Assembly: GCA_965198095.1 (NCBI GenBank)
Contig: OZ240239.1
Coordinates: 2,790,001-2,854,000, forward strand
Direction of reading: 5' to 3'
Origin: CBDFJH01 sp965198095
GTDB taxonomy: Bacteria; Latescibacterota; UBA2968; GCA-2709665
Length of the DNA: 64,000 bases
Part shown: positions 42,630-50,114 of the stretch, piece by piece
Layout of the letters: every line of letters starts with the position of its first letter
How positions within the stretch are numbered: the first letter of the stretch is position 1
Program-made: the position numbers and the translations under genes
Notes under the pieces: model-generated
Database searches by the model: none
Told to the model about the DNA's origin: nothing
The model's input: only the letters and a program-made list of their open reading frames with translations

Positions 42630-43547
42630 ATGCGTCGCAACGCGCTGAAGGCGTCGATCCGGGGGATTTCAGCCGCTGTCCCGACGCCGTTCGATTCGGA
42701 CTACGAGCTGGACCTGGGCACCACGGCCGCGCTGACCGAATGGTGGGTCGAGCAGGGACTGGTCGAAGGGACGGCGATGATCAAGGTCTGTTCGGCCTGG
42801 GGCCAGGGTCCCGACCTGCTGGACGAAGAGTGGCCGAGACTGCTGAAGACAGTCGTGAACGCAGGCGGCCCGGATGCCAACGTGATGTGCGGGATCAAAG
42901 CCAAGGACACGCTGCACACGATCGAGGATGCGAAGCGGGCCCAGGGCCTGGGCGCGAAACACCTCCAGATTGAGCTCCCTTACAACCACGCCCAACCCAC
43001 GCAGGACCAGTACGTCAAGCATTTCACGATGATCTCCGACGCCATAGACATCGGCATCATGATCTACAACACCCACTGGTTCGGCTGCGACCCGATCAAC
43101 GCGGCGTCGATGCTCAGGCTCGACGATGCCGAACACGTTGCCGCGATCAAGTGGAACACGCCGAACGACTACGACGAAATGAAGGCTTTTGCGCACCTCT
43201 TTAATGTGATCGACAACGCGGGTCAGACCGTTCGGTGCCACAGGAACGGAGGACGCGGGTTTGTCAGCGCCACGGCCGGGGCCTGCCCTGCGCACGACAT
43301 CGAGGTGTGGCACTTGCTGGAAGCGGGCCAATATGACGAAGCCCAGGCCGAGAGAGACAGGGTCTCGGCTGCGCTCGCACCGGTGCGCGAACAGGTTGCT
43401 GCAAACGGCGGTGGCTACCGCCTGGTCAAGGGCATGATGGAGGTCATCGGGCGACCGGCAGGGCCGCCTCGGCTTCCCACAGAGCCGCTGAACGACGCGG
43501 AGAAGGCGCAGCTCCGAGCCGCCATGGAGCAGATCGGATGGGTATAG
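42630..43547 (+). CDS. Dihydrodipicolinate synthase/N-acetylneuraminate lyase family protein
   Basis: A 305-residue TIM-barrel aldolase of the DHDPS superfamily: GISAAVPTPFDSDYELDL at the start, IMIYNTHWF with the conserved Tyr146, and AAIKWNTP with the Schiff-base Lys174. Members condense or cleave pyruvate-type keto acids. The GTTEE-like substrate loop is altered (EGTAMIKVCSAWGQG), so this is probably not DapA but an uncharacterised lyase or dehydratase. ATG 42630 is supported by AAGGGGG 6 nt upstream. It is followed by a branched-chain aminotransferase. Confidence 0.85.
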   Translation: MRRNALKASIRGISAAVPTPFDSDYELDLGTTAALTEWWVEQGLVEGTAMIKVCSAWGQGPDLLDEEWPRLLKTVVNAGGPDANVMCGIKAKDTLHTIEDAKRAQGLGAKHLQIELPYNHAQPTQDQYVKHFTMISDAIDIGIMIYNTHWFGCDPINAASMLRLDDAEHVAAIKWNTPNDYDEMKAFAHLFNVIDNAGQTVRCHRNGGRGFVSATAGACPAHDIEVWHLLEAGQYDEAQAERDRVSAALAPVREQVAANGGGYRLVKGMMEVIGRPAGPPRLPTEPLNDAEKAQLRAAMEQIGWV

Positions 43548-43613
43548 CATGAGGGCACGAGCGGGCAGCGCGGGACGGAGGCGCGCCTGATTTTGAGGGG
43601 ACAGCCGGCCGGC

Positions 43614-44675
43614 ATGAACATCCGCGTGACCGAATCGACGGAGAGAAAACCCCGTCCCGGAGACAGCGAGCTGCGATTCGGCAGATACAAGAGCGACCAC
43701 ATGTTCCTGATGGATTATGCCCGGGGTGCCTGGCGTGATGCGCGTGTCGAGCCGTACCGGGATCTGAAGCTGGACCCGGCCGCCAAGGTGCTGCACTACA
43801 ACCAGGAAGTCTTCGAAGGGTTGAAGGCCTTTCGTCAGGAAGATGGAGGAATCGCGCTCTTCCGGCCCGACTTGAACATCCAGCGCCTGAACCGATCGGC
43901 GCGGAGGATGGTGATGCCGGTGGTGGATCCCGATCTGTTTCTCAGCGCGGTCGAGACGCTGATTCAACTGGACCGCGATTGGGTTCCGGAAGCGGACGGC
44001 ACGTCGCTCTACATTCGTCCGACGATGATCGCGACCGAGCCGACCCTCGGCGTCAGCGTCTCCAGTCGGTATCTCTTTTTCGTCATTACCCTCCCGGTGG
44101 GCGCTTTTTATGCAGAGGGCGCCAACCCGACCCGCATCTACGTCGAGCAGCAGCACGTCCGGGCGGTCCGCGGAGGTGTGGGCGCGGCCAAGACCTCGGG
44201 GAACTACTCGGCCACGCTTCTCGCCACTCGGGAGGCGGAAAGAAAGGGCTATACCCAGGTCCTCTGGTTGGACGCGAAGGAGCGGAAGTATGTCGAAGAG
44301 GTCGGCACGAGCAATATCTTCTTTTACGTGGACGACGGGCTGGTGACGCCTCCGCTGGACGGCACCATCCTGCCCGGCGTCACCCGGGACTCCGTCATCC
44401 AGATCGCAAGAGACTGGGGTCTCAAGCTTACAGAGCGACCCATCACCATCGACGAAGTCGTGGAGGGATGCAGCAGCAGACGCGTCAAGGAAGTGTTCGC
44501 CACAGGGACCGCGACCGTCATCTCGCCCGTCGGATGGCTTGCCTACAACGGCGCGGAGGTTCGAGTCGCGGATGGTGAGACGGGTGAACTGTCCACGAAA
44601 CTGTATGAAGAGATTACAGGGATCCAGTACGGACGGAAGGAAGATCGGTTCGACTGGCGGGTCCGGGTTGCCTGA
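43614..44675 (+). CDS. ilvE: Branched-chain amino acid aminotransferase
   Basis: A 353-residue fold-type IV PLP enzyme. It has HYNQEVFEGLKAFR, SLYIRPTMIATEPTLGV, the PLP lysine K193 in GVGAAKTSGNYSATLLA, EEVGTSNIFFYVDDGLVTP and FATGTATVISPVG. It transfers amino groups between Leu/Ile/Val and 2-oxoglutarate. The length and the N-terminal extension fit the eukaryote-like (BCAT) bacterial group. ATG 43614 is used; a TTG at 43593 closer to GAGGGG is possible. It lies 66 bp after the DHDPS-family gene. Confidence 0.93.
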   Translation: MNIRVTESTERKPRPGDSELRFGRYKSDHMFLMDYARGAWRDARVEPYRDLKLDPAAKVLHYNQEVFEGLKAFRQEDGGIALFRPDLNIQRLNRSARRMVMPVVDPDLFLSAVETLIQLDRDWVPEADGTSLYIRPTMIATEPTLGVSVSSRYLFFVITLPVGAFYAEGANPTRIYVEQQHVRAVRGGVGAAKTSGNYSATLLATREAERKGYTQVLWLDAKERKYVEEVGTSNIFFYVDDGLVTPPLDGTILPGVTRDSVIQIARDWGLKLTERPITIDEVVEGCSSRRVKEVFATGTATVISPVGWLAYNGAEVRVADGETGELSTKLYEEITGIQYGRKEDRFDWRVRVA

Positions 44676-44737
44676 TGTAGCTTCTCGTTCCAGGCTCTGA
44701 GTATCTTTGGTGCACAATTCGTCAGGAGACTGAAGAA

Positions 44738-45370
44738 ATGGATGAGATCCTCCCCGGGTTGTTTCAATGGCGGATCGATTGGCCCGGCTACTACTGTCTG
44801 GATTCTTACTTGCTCAAGACCGAAGAGGGAAGTGTCCTGATCGACCCTTGCGAACGAAAGGGCGTAGAAGCGCCCGAGGATGTGAAGGCGATCATCGTCA
44901 CGGTCGGCTGGCACGAACGATCGGCCTCCCTGTTCGCGAAGCGGACTGGGGCTCCCGCATTTGTCCCTGCAAGGGATGTCTGCATGATCGAAGACCTGGA
45001 TGACTACGAAACCTACGGCGACGGGGATGATTTGCCCTGTGGCCTGAAGGCGATCGGAACCCCGGGTTTAACGCGCGGAGAACAGGCAATCCTCTCCCCC
45101 GTTCACGGCGGGACGCTTTTCGTCGGGGATGCCATGGGCACGACCGGAAAGTGGGCGCCCGGTGAGATCGCGCTCGGAGGTCACCCCAACGGCCATCCGC
45201 AGCCGGCCGAAACGCTTTCTCACCTTCTCGATTACGAGTTCGAGAACTTGCTTCCGGGGCACGGAGACGCGCTGCTGGATGGGGCGAGATCGCTCGTCAA
45301 ACAGGTGCTCGATTCGGGGGTCAGCACGTCTACCGGTCCTCCTGCGGTCACCTACTTCCCCCTGAAATAA
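44738..45370 (+). CDS. Metallo-beta-lactamase-like protein lacking the metal motif
   Basis: A 210-residue protein with the outline of an MBL fold. It has LPGLFQWRIDWPGYYCLDSYLLKTEEGSVLIDP, TLFVGDAMG at the usual ligand-4 position, and NLLPGHGDALLDG at the C-terminal LxGHG position. Where the family has THxHxDH, this protein reads T-V-G-W-H-E-R-S (55-62), so most first-site ligands are gone. It may be a non-metal binding protein or a noncatalytic paralogue. It lies 62 bp downstream of ilvE on the same strand. Confidence 0.75.
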   Translation: MDEILPGLFQWRIDWPGYYCLDSYLLKTEEGSVLIDPCERKGVEAPEDVKAIIVTVGWHERSASLFAKRTGAPAFVPARDVCMIEDLDDYETYGDGDDLPCGLKAIGTPGLTRGEQAILSPVHGGTLFVGDAMGTTGKWAPGEIALGGHPNGHPQPAETLSHLLDYEFENLLPGHGDALLDGARSLVKQVLDSGVSTSTGPPAVTYFPLK

Positions 45371-45440
45371 GGAGAACATCCCCCCTCGTCGACCGGTTGC
45401 CTAACCGAATCTGGAACAGATCCCCGGGAAGGTCTCTAGG

Positions 45441-45998
45441 ATGAATACACCCCTCAAAGATAGAGTCGAAATCCTTCCGTATGACCCGGAGTGGCCGGAG
45501 CTCTTTGAAAAACTGGGCTCAGACCTGAGAGACGTCCTGGGTGATATCGCCATCCGCATCGACCACATCGGGTCCACGGCGATTTTGGACCTTGCCGCAA
45601 AGCCGATCATAGACATTCAGATCTCGGTAGCCGCCTTCGACCCCGTAAATGTCTACCAGGCGCCTCTCGAGAGTATGGACTATGTTTTCAGAGACGATAA
45701 CGGAGACCGCTCCAAGCGATATTTCAGGGAGGCTCCGAAAACACGTCGGACCCACATTCACGTCAGGCGGGCGGGAAGCTGGTCGGAGCAGTTCGCGCTC
45801 CTGTTCCGCGACTATCTGCGATGTCACAAGGATCACGCTTCGGCCTATGCTTCAGTCAAAAGGCAGCTCGCAGGGAAGTACGGTCGGAGCCGCATCGGAT
45901 ATAATGAGGCGAAGAGTGAAATCATCTGGGAAATCATGAATCGCGCCAACCGGTGGTCTCAAACCACGGGATGGGAACCCGGACCGTCCGACGCGTAG
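45441..45998 (+). CDS. GrpB/UPF0157 family protein (nucleotidyltransferase fold)
   Basis: A 185-residue protein of the GrpB family, a branch of the nucleotidyltransferase superfamily. It carries VEILPYDPEWPELFEKLGSD, IRIDHIGSTAILDLAAKPII with the conserved HIGST-x-GKP-like motif and the acidic D-I-Q-I, and HIHVRRAGSWSEQFALLFRD, YLRCHKDHASAYASVK. The family glycine in the GKP position is alanine (AAKP). Function is unknown for most members. It ends about 20 bp before a region of gene fragments. Confidence 0.88.
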   Translation: MNTPLKDRVEILPYDPEWPELFEKLGSDLRDVLGDIAIRIDHIGSTAILDLAAKPIIDIQISVAAFDPVNVYQAPLESMDYVFRDDNGDRSKRYFREAPKTRRTHIHVRRAGSWSEQFALLFRDYLRCHKDHASAYASVKRQLAGKYGRSRIGYNEAKSEIIWEIMNRANRWSQTTGWEPGPSDA

Positions 45999-46015
45999 GC
46001 CGTTGACATCCCGTG

Positions 46016-46102
46016 TCAGGTTGAGCCGAGCATGGACATTGTGATGAAGCGATCACGCACGAAGCCATCCGTTGGTACCTCCAGATCCGCTAGAATCTTC
46101 AT
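46016..46102 (-). pseudogene. N-terminal remnant of a gene, possibly a 2-hydroxyacid dehydrogenase
   Basis: A 28-codon frame (MKILADLEVPTDGFVRDRF...) starts at 46102 behind an excellent ribosome binding site (GGGAGG, upstream at about 46115-46120) and stops at 46016. The start resembles the first strand of some D-2-hydroxyacid dehydrogenases, but it is far too short to be complete. It looks like a decapitated end left by a rearrangement. Confidence 0.4.
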
Positions 46103-46191
46103 GGTGATCCCTTTCCTCCCTTCAAACAGGGTGCGCGACGATTCTAATCGGCCGGGATCAGGAGATTCAGGTCACATCCACACCATCCGAG

Positions 46192-46512
46192 GTGAGTCGT
46201 GACCAGATCGAGCGAACGGCCCGTCACGCGGAGAAGTGGGGCTTCACCGAGCAGGACAGCGACGACGGGATCTTCGCTGTCTCAAGCGAGGATGGCGCAT
46301 CCGTACTCACGACGACGTGGCAGGAAGTGCATCACCTGCAGGCGAACCGCAAACCGGCGTTCCGATGTATCCACGCCAACCCCTACTTCGACAACCTGGA
46401 ACCGGGCGCGTCGAAGACCGTTCTGGGCTGCGTGCTGATCACGCACGGCGGCCTGGAGGAGGCCTGGGCGGAGACGACGGGTGTCATCCAACAGATTAAA
46501 CAGGAGGCCTGA
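46192..46512 (+). CDS. C-terminal fragment of a larger protein, unrecognised
   Basis: A 106-codon frame from GTG 46192. The same frame is open back to 46108, with coding-like TILIGRDQEIQVTSTPSEV before the GTG, so the protein is probably a remnant whose 5' part has been lost. The C-terminal part (HANPYFDNLEPGASKTVLGCVLITHGGLEEAWAET) looks like the last beta-rich module of a larger enzyme. The last 64 bases (46449-46512) are the left end of the 1800-bp tandem repeat and recur at 48249 and 50049. It ends 2 bp before the first 526-residue gene. Confidence 0.5.
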   Translation: MSRDQIERTARHAEKWGFTEQDSDDGIFAVSSEDGASVLTTTWQEVHHLQANRKPAFRCIHANPYFDNLEPGASKTVLGCVLITHGGLEEAWAETTGVIQQIKQEA

Positions 46513-46514
46513 CG

Positions 46515-48095
46515 ATGGGAGACACGCACAACAGAACACCCGAGGTGGGAACAGAGACCCAGCTGCTCATCGATGATCACGTCGTAGATGAAATCTGGTT
46601 GATCAGAAGGGCGCCGGAGATGCCCGTGAAATATCTGAACAGCCCTGTTTTCGATGAGGTATGGGGCAACACGATCATCTACGATGAAGAGGAGCGCATA
46701 TTCAAGATGTGGTACGGGATCCCTATACCCGGGACCTACGAAGCCCGGGGGGCCTATGCTGTCTCTGACGACGGGATTCAGTGGGAGAAACCGGACATGG
46801 GACTCGTCGAGTATGAGGGCTCGATGAAGAACAACCTGATCGGGACGAACGGTTTCGGATCCATCTTGAAAGACCACTGGGACCCCGATCCGCAGCGCAA
46901 ATACAAGATGATGACGAAGCGGAAAAGCACGGAGGTCTCTGAAGGCAGAGCCTTTGCCGCCTTTTCAGCCGACGGGATCCACTGGCAGGACCACCCCGGA
47001 GAAAAAGCGATCGTGAGGGGTTCCGGGGATGGAAACGGGATGGTGCTCTACGACGAAACGATTCGGAAGTATGTCAACTTTCGAAGGCCGACGATCCGTG
47101 CCGGAGGGGGCGTGCATACGGGTGACATCGGTTTTCCGGACGGGCACGTGATGAAAGGCGCCGGCGGGGACAATCGCTCTGCTCCAGAGGGCATCGGGTT
47201 CCCGTTGGAGGATGACTTCGTTCTCCACGAGGAGGCGGAGGACTACATCCACCGGTATCTGAGACCCGCGCCCTACATAGACACGCGGGCCTTGCGCATA
47301 TACAAGGAGAAATCAGAGGAGGAAAGGGGGGCAAGCCTGCGGTGCAACAGAAGAGTCGCCCGGGCGGAGAGTGAAGATTTTCTCAACTGGACCGAACCGG
47401 AGGTAATCCTCAGACCGGACGAGCTGGACCCACCGAAATTCTACAGCATGAGCGTTGCCAAATACTGTGGGATGTATCTCGGTCTCGTTCAGGTCTACAA
47501 TGCCTGGGGCTTCCGGAGATATCCGGGCTGCCCTCAGGAACCGGAGACGATCGACATCCATCTGACGTTCAGCAGAGATGGCTGGCACTGGGAGCGGCTC
47601 GCCAACCGTCCGGTCTTCATCCCGAGAGGCTACATCGGCTCCTTCGAAGGCGGGATGATCTGTCAGTCCAATCCGCCCCTGATCGAATACGGGGACGAGA
47701 TTAGATTCTATTTTCAGGGCCGCGCCGGCAGCCATAACGCACCCTCAAGGGATGGTGGAATTGGCCTAGCCAGACTGCCGAAGGAAAGGATCGTCGCCAG
47801 AACAGCCGGCGATGAAGTCGGTGCCCTCCTGACAAAGCCATTCGAATTGACCGGGAAGCAGCTGGCGGTCAACGCGAACGCTTCGAAGGGCTTGATCAAA
47901 GTCGAGGTGACCGACCCGATAGGAAAACCGATAGAAGGATTCAGCGGCGGAGAGGCTGAAGAGATCAGGGGCAACGAGTCCTGCCATCCGGTCGCGTGGA
48001 AGGGCGGAAGGAAACTGGAAGAGATCGCCGGGCAAACGATTCGGCTGAGGTTCTTTATGCTTCAGTCTAAGCTGTACTCCTTCAAGTTCAGTTGA
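46515..48095 (+). CDS. Beta-propeller glycosidase-like protein, copy 1
   Basis: A 526-residue protein built of repeated propeller blades. S-x-D-G-x-x-W-type motifs recur (AVSDDGIQWEKPDMG, AFSADGIHWQDHPG, AESEDFLNWTEPEV, TFSRDGWHWERLANRPVF), as in the five-bladed GH32/GH43/GH130 propellers. A beta-sandwich-like tail follows (TGKQLAVNANASKGLIKVEV). There is no signal peptide. I cannot name catalytic residues, so glycosidase activity is an inference from the fold. The start is preceded by CAGGAGG. It differs from copies 2 and 3 at residue 268 (Ser for Gly in KEKSEEE) plus silent changes. Confidence 0.85.
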   Translation: MGDTHNRTPEVGTETQLLIDDHVVDEIWLIRRAPEMPVKYLNSPVFDEVWGNTIIYDEEERIFKMWYGIPIPGTYEARGAYAVSDDGIQWEKPDMGLVEYEGSMKNNLIGTNGFGSILKDHWDPDPQRKYKMMTKRKSTEVSEGRAFAAFSADGIHWQDHPGEKAIVRGSGDGNGMVLYDETIRKYVNFRRPTIRAGGGVHTGDIGFPDGHVMKGAGGDNRSAPEGIGFPLEDDFVLHEEAEDYIHRYLRPAPYIDTRALRIYKEKSEEERGASLRCNRRVARAESEDFLNWTEPEVILRPDELDPPKFYSMSVAKYCGMYLGLVQVYNAWGFRRYPGCPQEPETIDIHLTFSRDGWHWERLANRPVFIPRGYIGSFEGGMICQSNPPLIEYGDEIRFYFQGRAGSHNAPSRDGGIGLARLPKERIVARTAGDEVGALLTKPFELTGKQLAVNANASKGLIKVEVTDPIGKPIEGFSGGEAEEIRGNESCHPVAWKGGRKLEEIAGQTIRLRFFMLQSKLYSFKFS

Positions 48096-48138
48096 ACAAT
48101 TCCTTGAAAGTCTTCCCCGCTATCGCGAAAGAGAAGCA

Positions 48139-48312
48139 ATGGGCTGCAGGGTTGTGTTGGTCGGAGGTGGAAGCTACAGCTGGACGCCGAGGCTGGCGAC
48201 CGATCTCTTCCTGAAGGAAGGACTCCGCTGCGGCACGCTGGTCCTGGTCGGCCTGGAGGAGGCCTGGGCGGAGACGACGGGTGTCATCCAACAGATTAAA
48301 CAGGAGGCCTGA
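48139..48312 (+). CDS. Chimeric 57-residue ORF made by the duplication junction, copy 1
   Basis: The ATG at 48139 (AAAGAGAAG upstream) opens the N-terminus of a GH4 enzyme with its NAD-binding loop (VVLVGGGSYSWTPRLATDL). After GTLVLV it passes in frame into the C-terminal tail of the 46192-46512 gene (GLEEAWAETTGVIQQIKQEA) and stops 2 bp before the next 526-residue gene. The two parts belong to different genes. A stable product is unlikely, but the frame, start and coupling are intact. Confidence 0.5.
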   Translation: MGCRVVLVGGGSYSWTPRLATDLFLKEGLRCGTLVLVGLEEAWAETTGVIQQIKQEA

Positions 48313-48314
48313 CG

Positions 48315-49895
48315 ATGGGAGACACGCACAACAGAACACCCGAGGTGGGAACAGAGACCCAGCTGCTCATCGATGATCACGTCGTAGATGAAATCTGGTT
48401 GATCAGAAGGGCGCCGGAGATGCCCGTGAAATATCTGAACAGCCCTGTTTTCGATGAGGTATGGGGCAACACGATCATCTACGATGAAGAGGAGCGCATA
48501 TTCAAGATGTGGTACGGGATCCCTATACCCGGGACCTACGAAGCCCGGGGGGCCTATGCTGTCTCTGACGACGGGATTCAGTGGGAGAAACCGGACATGG
48601 GACTCGTCGAGTATGAGGGCTCGATGAAGAACAACCTGATCGGGACGAACGGTTTCGGATCCATCTTGAAAGACCACTGGGACCCCGATCCGCAGCGCAA
48701 ATACAAGATGATGACGAAGCGGAAAAGCACGGAGGTCTCTGAAGGCAGAGCCTTTGCCGCCTTTTCAGCCGACGGGATCCACTGGCAGGACCACCCCGGA
48801 GAAAAAGCGATCGTGAGGGGTTCCGGGGATGGAAACGGGATGGTGCTCTACGACGAAACGATTCGGAAGTATGTCAACTTTCGAAGGCCGACGATCCGTG
48901 CCGGAGGGGGCGTGCATACGGGTGACATCGGTTTTCCGGACGGGCACGTGATGAAAGGCGCCGGCGGGGACAATCGCTCTGCTCCAGAGGGCATCGGGTT
49001 CCCGTTGGAGGATGACTTCGTTCTCCACGAGGAGGCGGAGGACTACATCCACCGGTATCTGAGACCCGCGCCCTACATAGACACGCGGGCCTTGCGCATA
49101 TACAAGGAGAAGGGAGAAGAGGAAAGGGGGGCAAGCCTGCGGTGCAACAGAAGAGTCGCCCGGGCGGAGAGTGAAGATTTTCTCAACTGGACCGAACCGG
49201 AGGTAATCCTCAGACCGGACGAGCTGGACCCACCGAAATTCTACAGCATGAGCGTTGCCAAATACTGTGGGATGTATCTCGGTCTCGTTCAGGTCTACAA
49301 TGCCTGGGGCTTCCGGAGATATCCGGGCTGCCCTCAGGAACCGGAGACGATCGACATCCATCTGACGTTCAGCAGAGATGGCTGGCACTGGGAGCGGCTC
49401 GCCAACCGTCCGGTCTTCATCCCGAGAGGCTACATCGGCTCCTTCGAAGGCGGGATGATCTGTCAGTCCAATCCGCCCCTGATCGAATACGGGGACGAGA
49501 TTAGATTCTATTTTCAGGGCCGCGCCGGCAGCCATAACGCACCCTCAAGGGATGGTGGAATTGGCCTAGCCAGACTGCCGAAGGAAAGGATCGTCGCCAG
49601 AACAGCCGGCGATGAAGTCGGTGCCCTCCTGACAAAGCCATTCGAATTGACCGGGAAGCAGCTGGCGGTCAACGCGAACGCTTCGAAGGGCTTGATCAAA
49701 GTCGAGGTGACCGACCCGATAGGAAAACCGATAGAAGGATTCAGCGGCGGAGAGGCTGAAGAGATCAGGGGCAACGAGTCCTGCCATCCGGTCGCGTGGA
49801 AGGGCGGAAGGAAACTGGAAGAGATCGCCGGGCAAACGATTCGGCTGAGGTTCTTTATGCTTCAGTCTAAGCTGTACTCCTTCAAGTTCAGTTGA
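48315..49895 (+). CDS. Beta-propeller glycosidase-like protein, copy 2
   Basis: It encodes 526 residues identical to copy 1 except for Gly instead of Ser in the KEKGEEE loop. It has the same four S-x-D-G-x-x-W-like blade motifs and the same start context (CAGGAGGCCTGACG ahead of ATG). It is preceded by the chimeric junction ORF instead of the 106-codon fragment. Retention of a full open frame in every copy suggests either very recent duplication or selection for dosage. Confidence 0.85.
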   Translation: MGDTHNRTPEVGTETQLLIDDHVVDEIWLIRRAPEMPVKYLNSPVFDEVWGNTIIYDEEERIFKMWYGIPIPGTYEARGAYAVSDDGIQWEKPDMGLVEYEGSMKNNLIGTNGFGSILKDHWDPDPQRKYKMMTKRKSTEVSEGRAFAAFSADGIHWQDHPGEKAIVRGSGDGNGMVLYDETIRKYVNFRRPTIRAGGGVHTGDIGFPDGHVMKGAGGDNRSAPEGIGFPLEDDFVLHEEAEDYIHRYLRPAPYIDTRALRIYKEKGEEERGASLRCNRRVARAESEDFLNWTEPEVILRPDELDPPKFYSMSVAKYCGMYLGLVQVYNAWGFRRYPGCPQEPETIDIHLTFSRDGWHWERLANRPVFIPRGYIGSFEGGMICQSNPPLIEYGDEIRFYFQGRAGSHNAPSRDGGIGLARLPKERIVARTAGDEVGALLTKPFELTGKQLAVNANASKGLIKVEVTDPIGKPIEGFSGGEAEEIRGNESCHPVAWKGGRKLEEIAGQTIRLRFFMLQSKLYSFKFS

Positions 49896-49938
49896 ACAAT
49901 TCCTTGAAAGTCTTCCCCGCTATCGCGAAAGAGAAGCA

Positions 49939-50112
49939 ATGGGCTGCAGGGTTGTGTTGGTCGGAGGTGGAAGCTACAGCTGGACGCCGAGGCTGGCGAC
50001 CGATCTCTTCCTGAAGGAAGGACTCCGCTGCGGCACGCTGGTCCTGGTCGGCCTGGAGGAGGCCTGGGCGGAGACGACGGGTGTCATCCAACAGATTAAA
50101 CAGGAGGCCTGA
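49939..50112 (+). CDS. Chimeric 57-residue ORF, copy 2
   Basis: A base-for-base repeat of the junction ORF at 48139-48312. It joins the N-terminal NAD-binding segment of a GH4 protein in frame to the tail of the 46192-46512 gene. It ends 2 bp before the third propeller gene. Confidence 0.5.
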   Translation: MGCRVVLVGGGSYSWTPRLATDLFLKEGLRCGTLVLVGLEEAWAETTGVIQQIKQEA

Positions 50113-50114
50113 CG

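Noticed and set aside
48765..49535. 256-codon minus-strand frames repeated in the tandem units
   Set aside because: Shadows of the propeller genes; they recur only because the units are identical.
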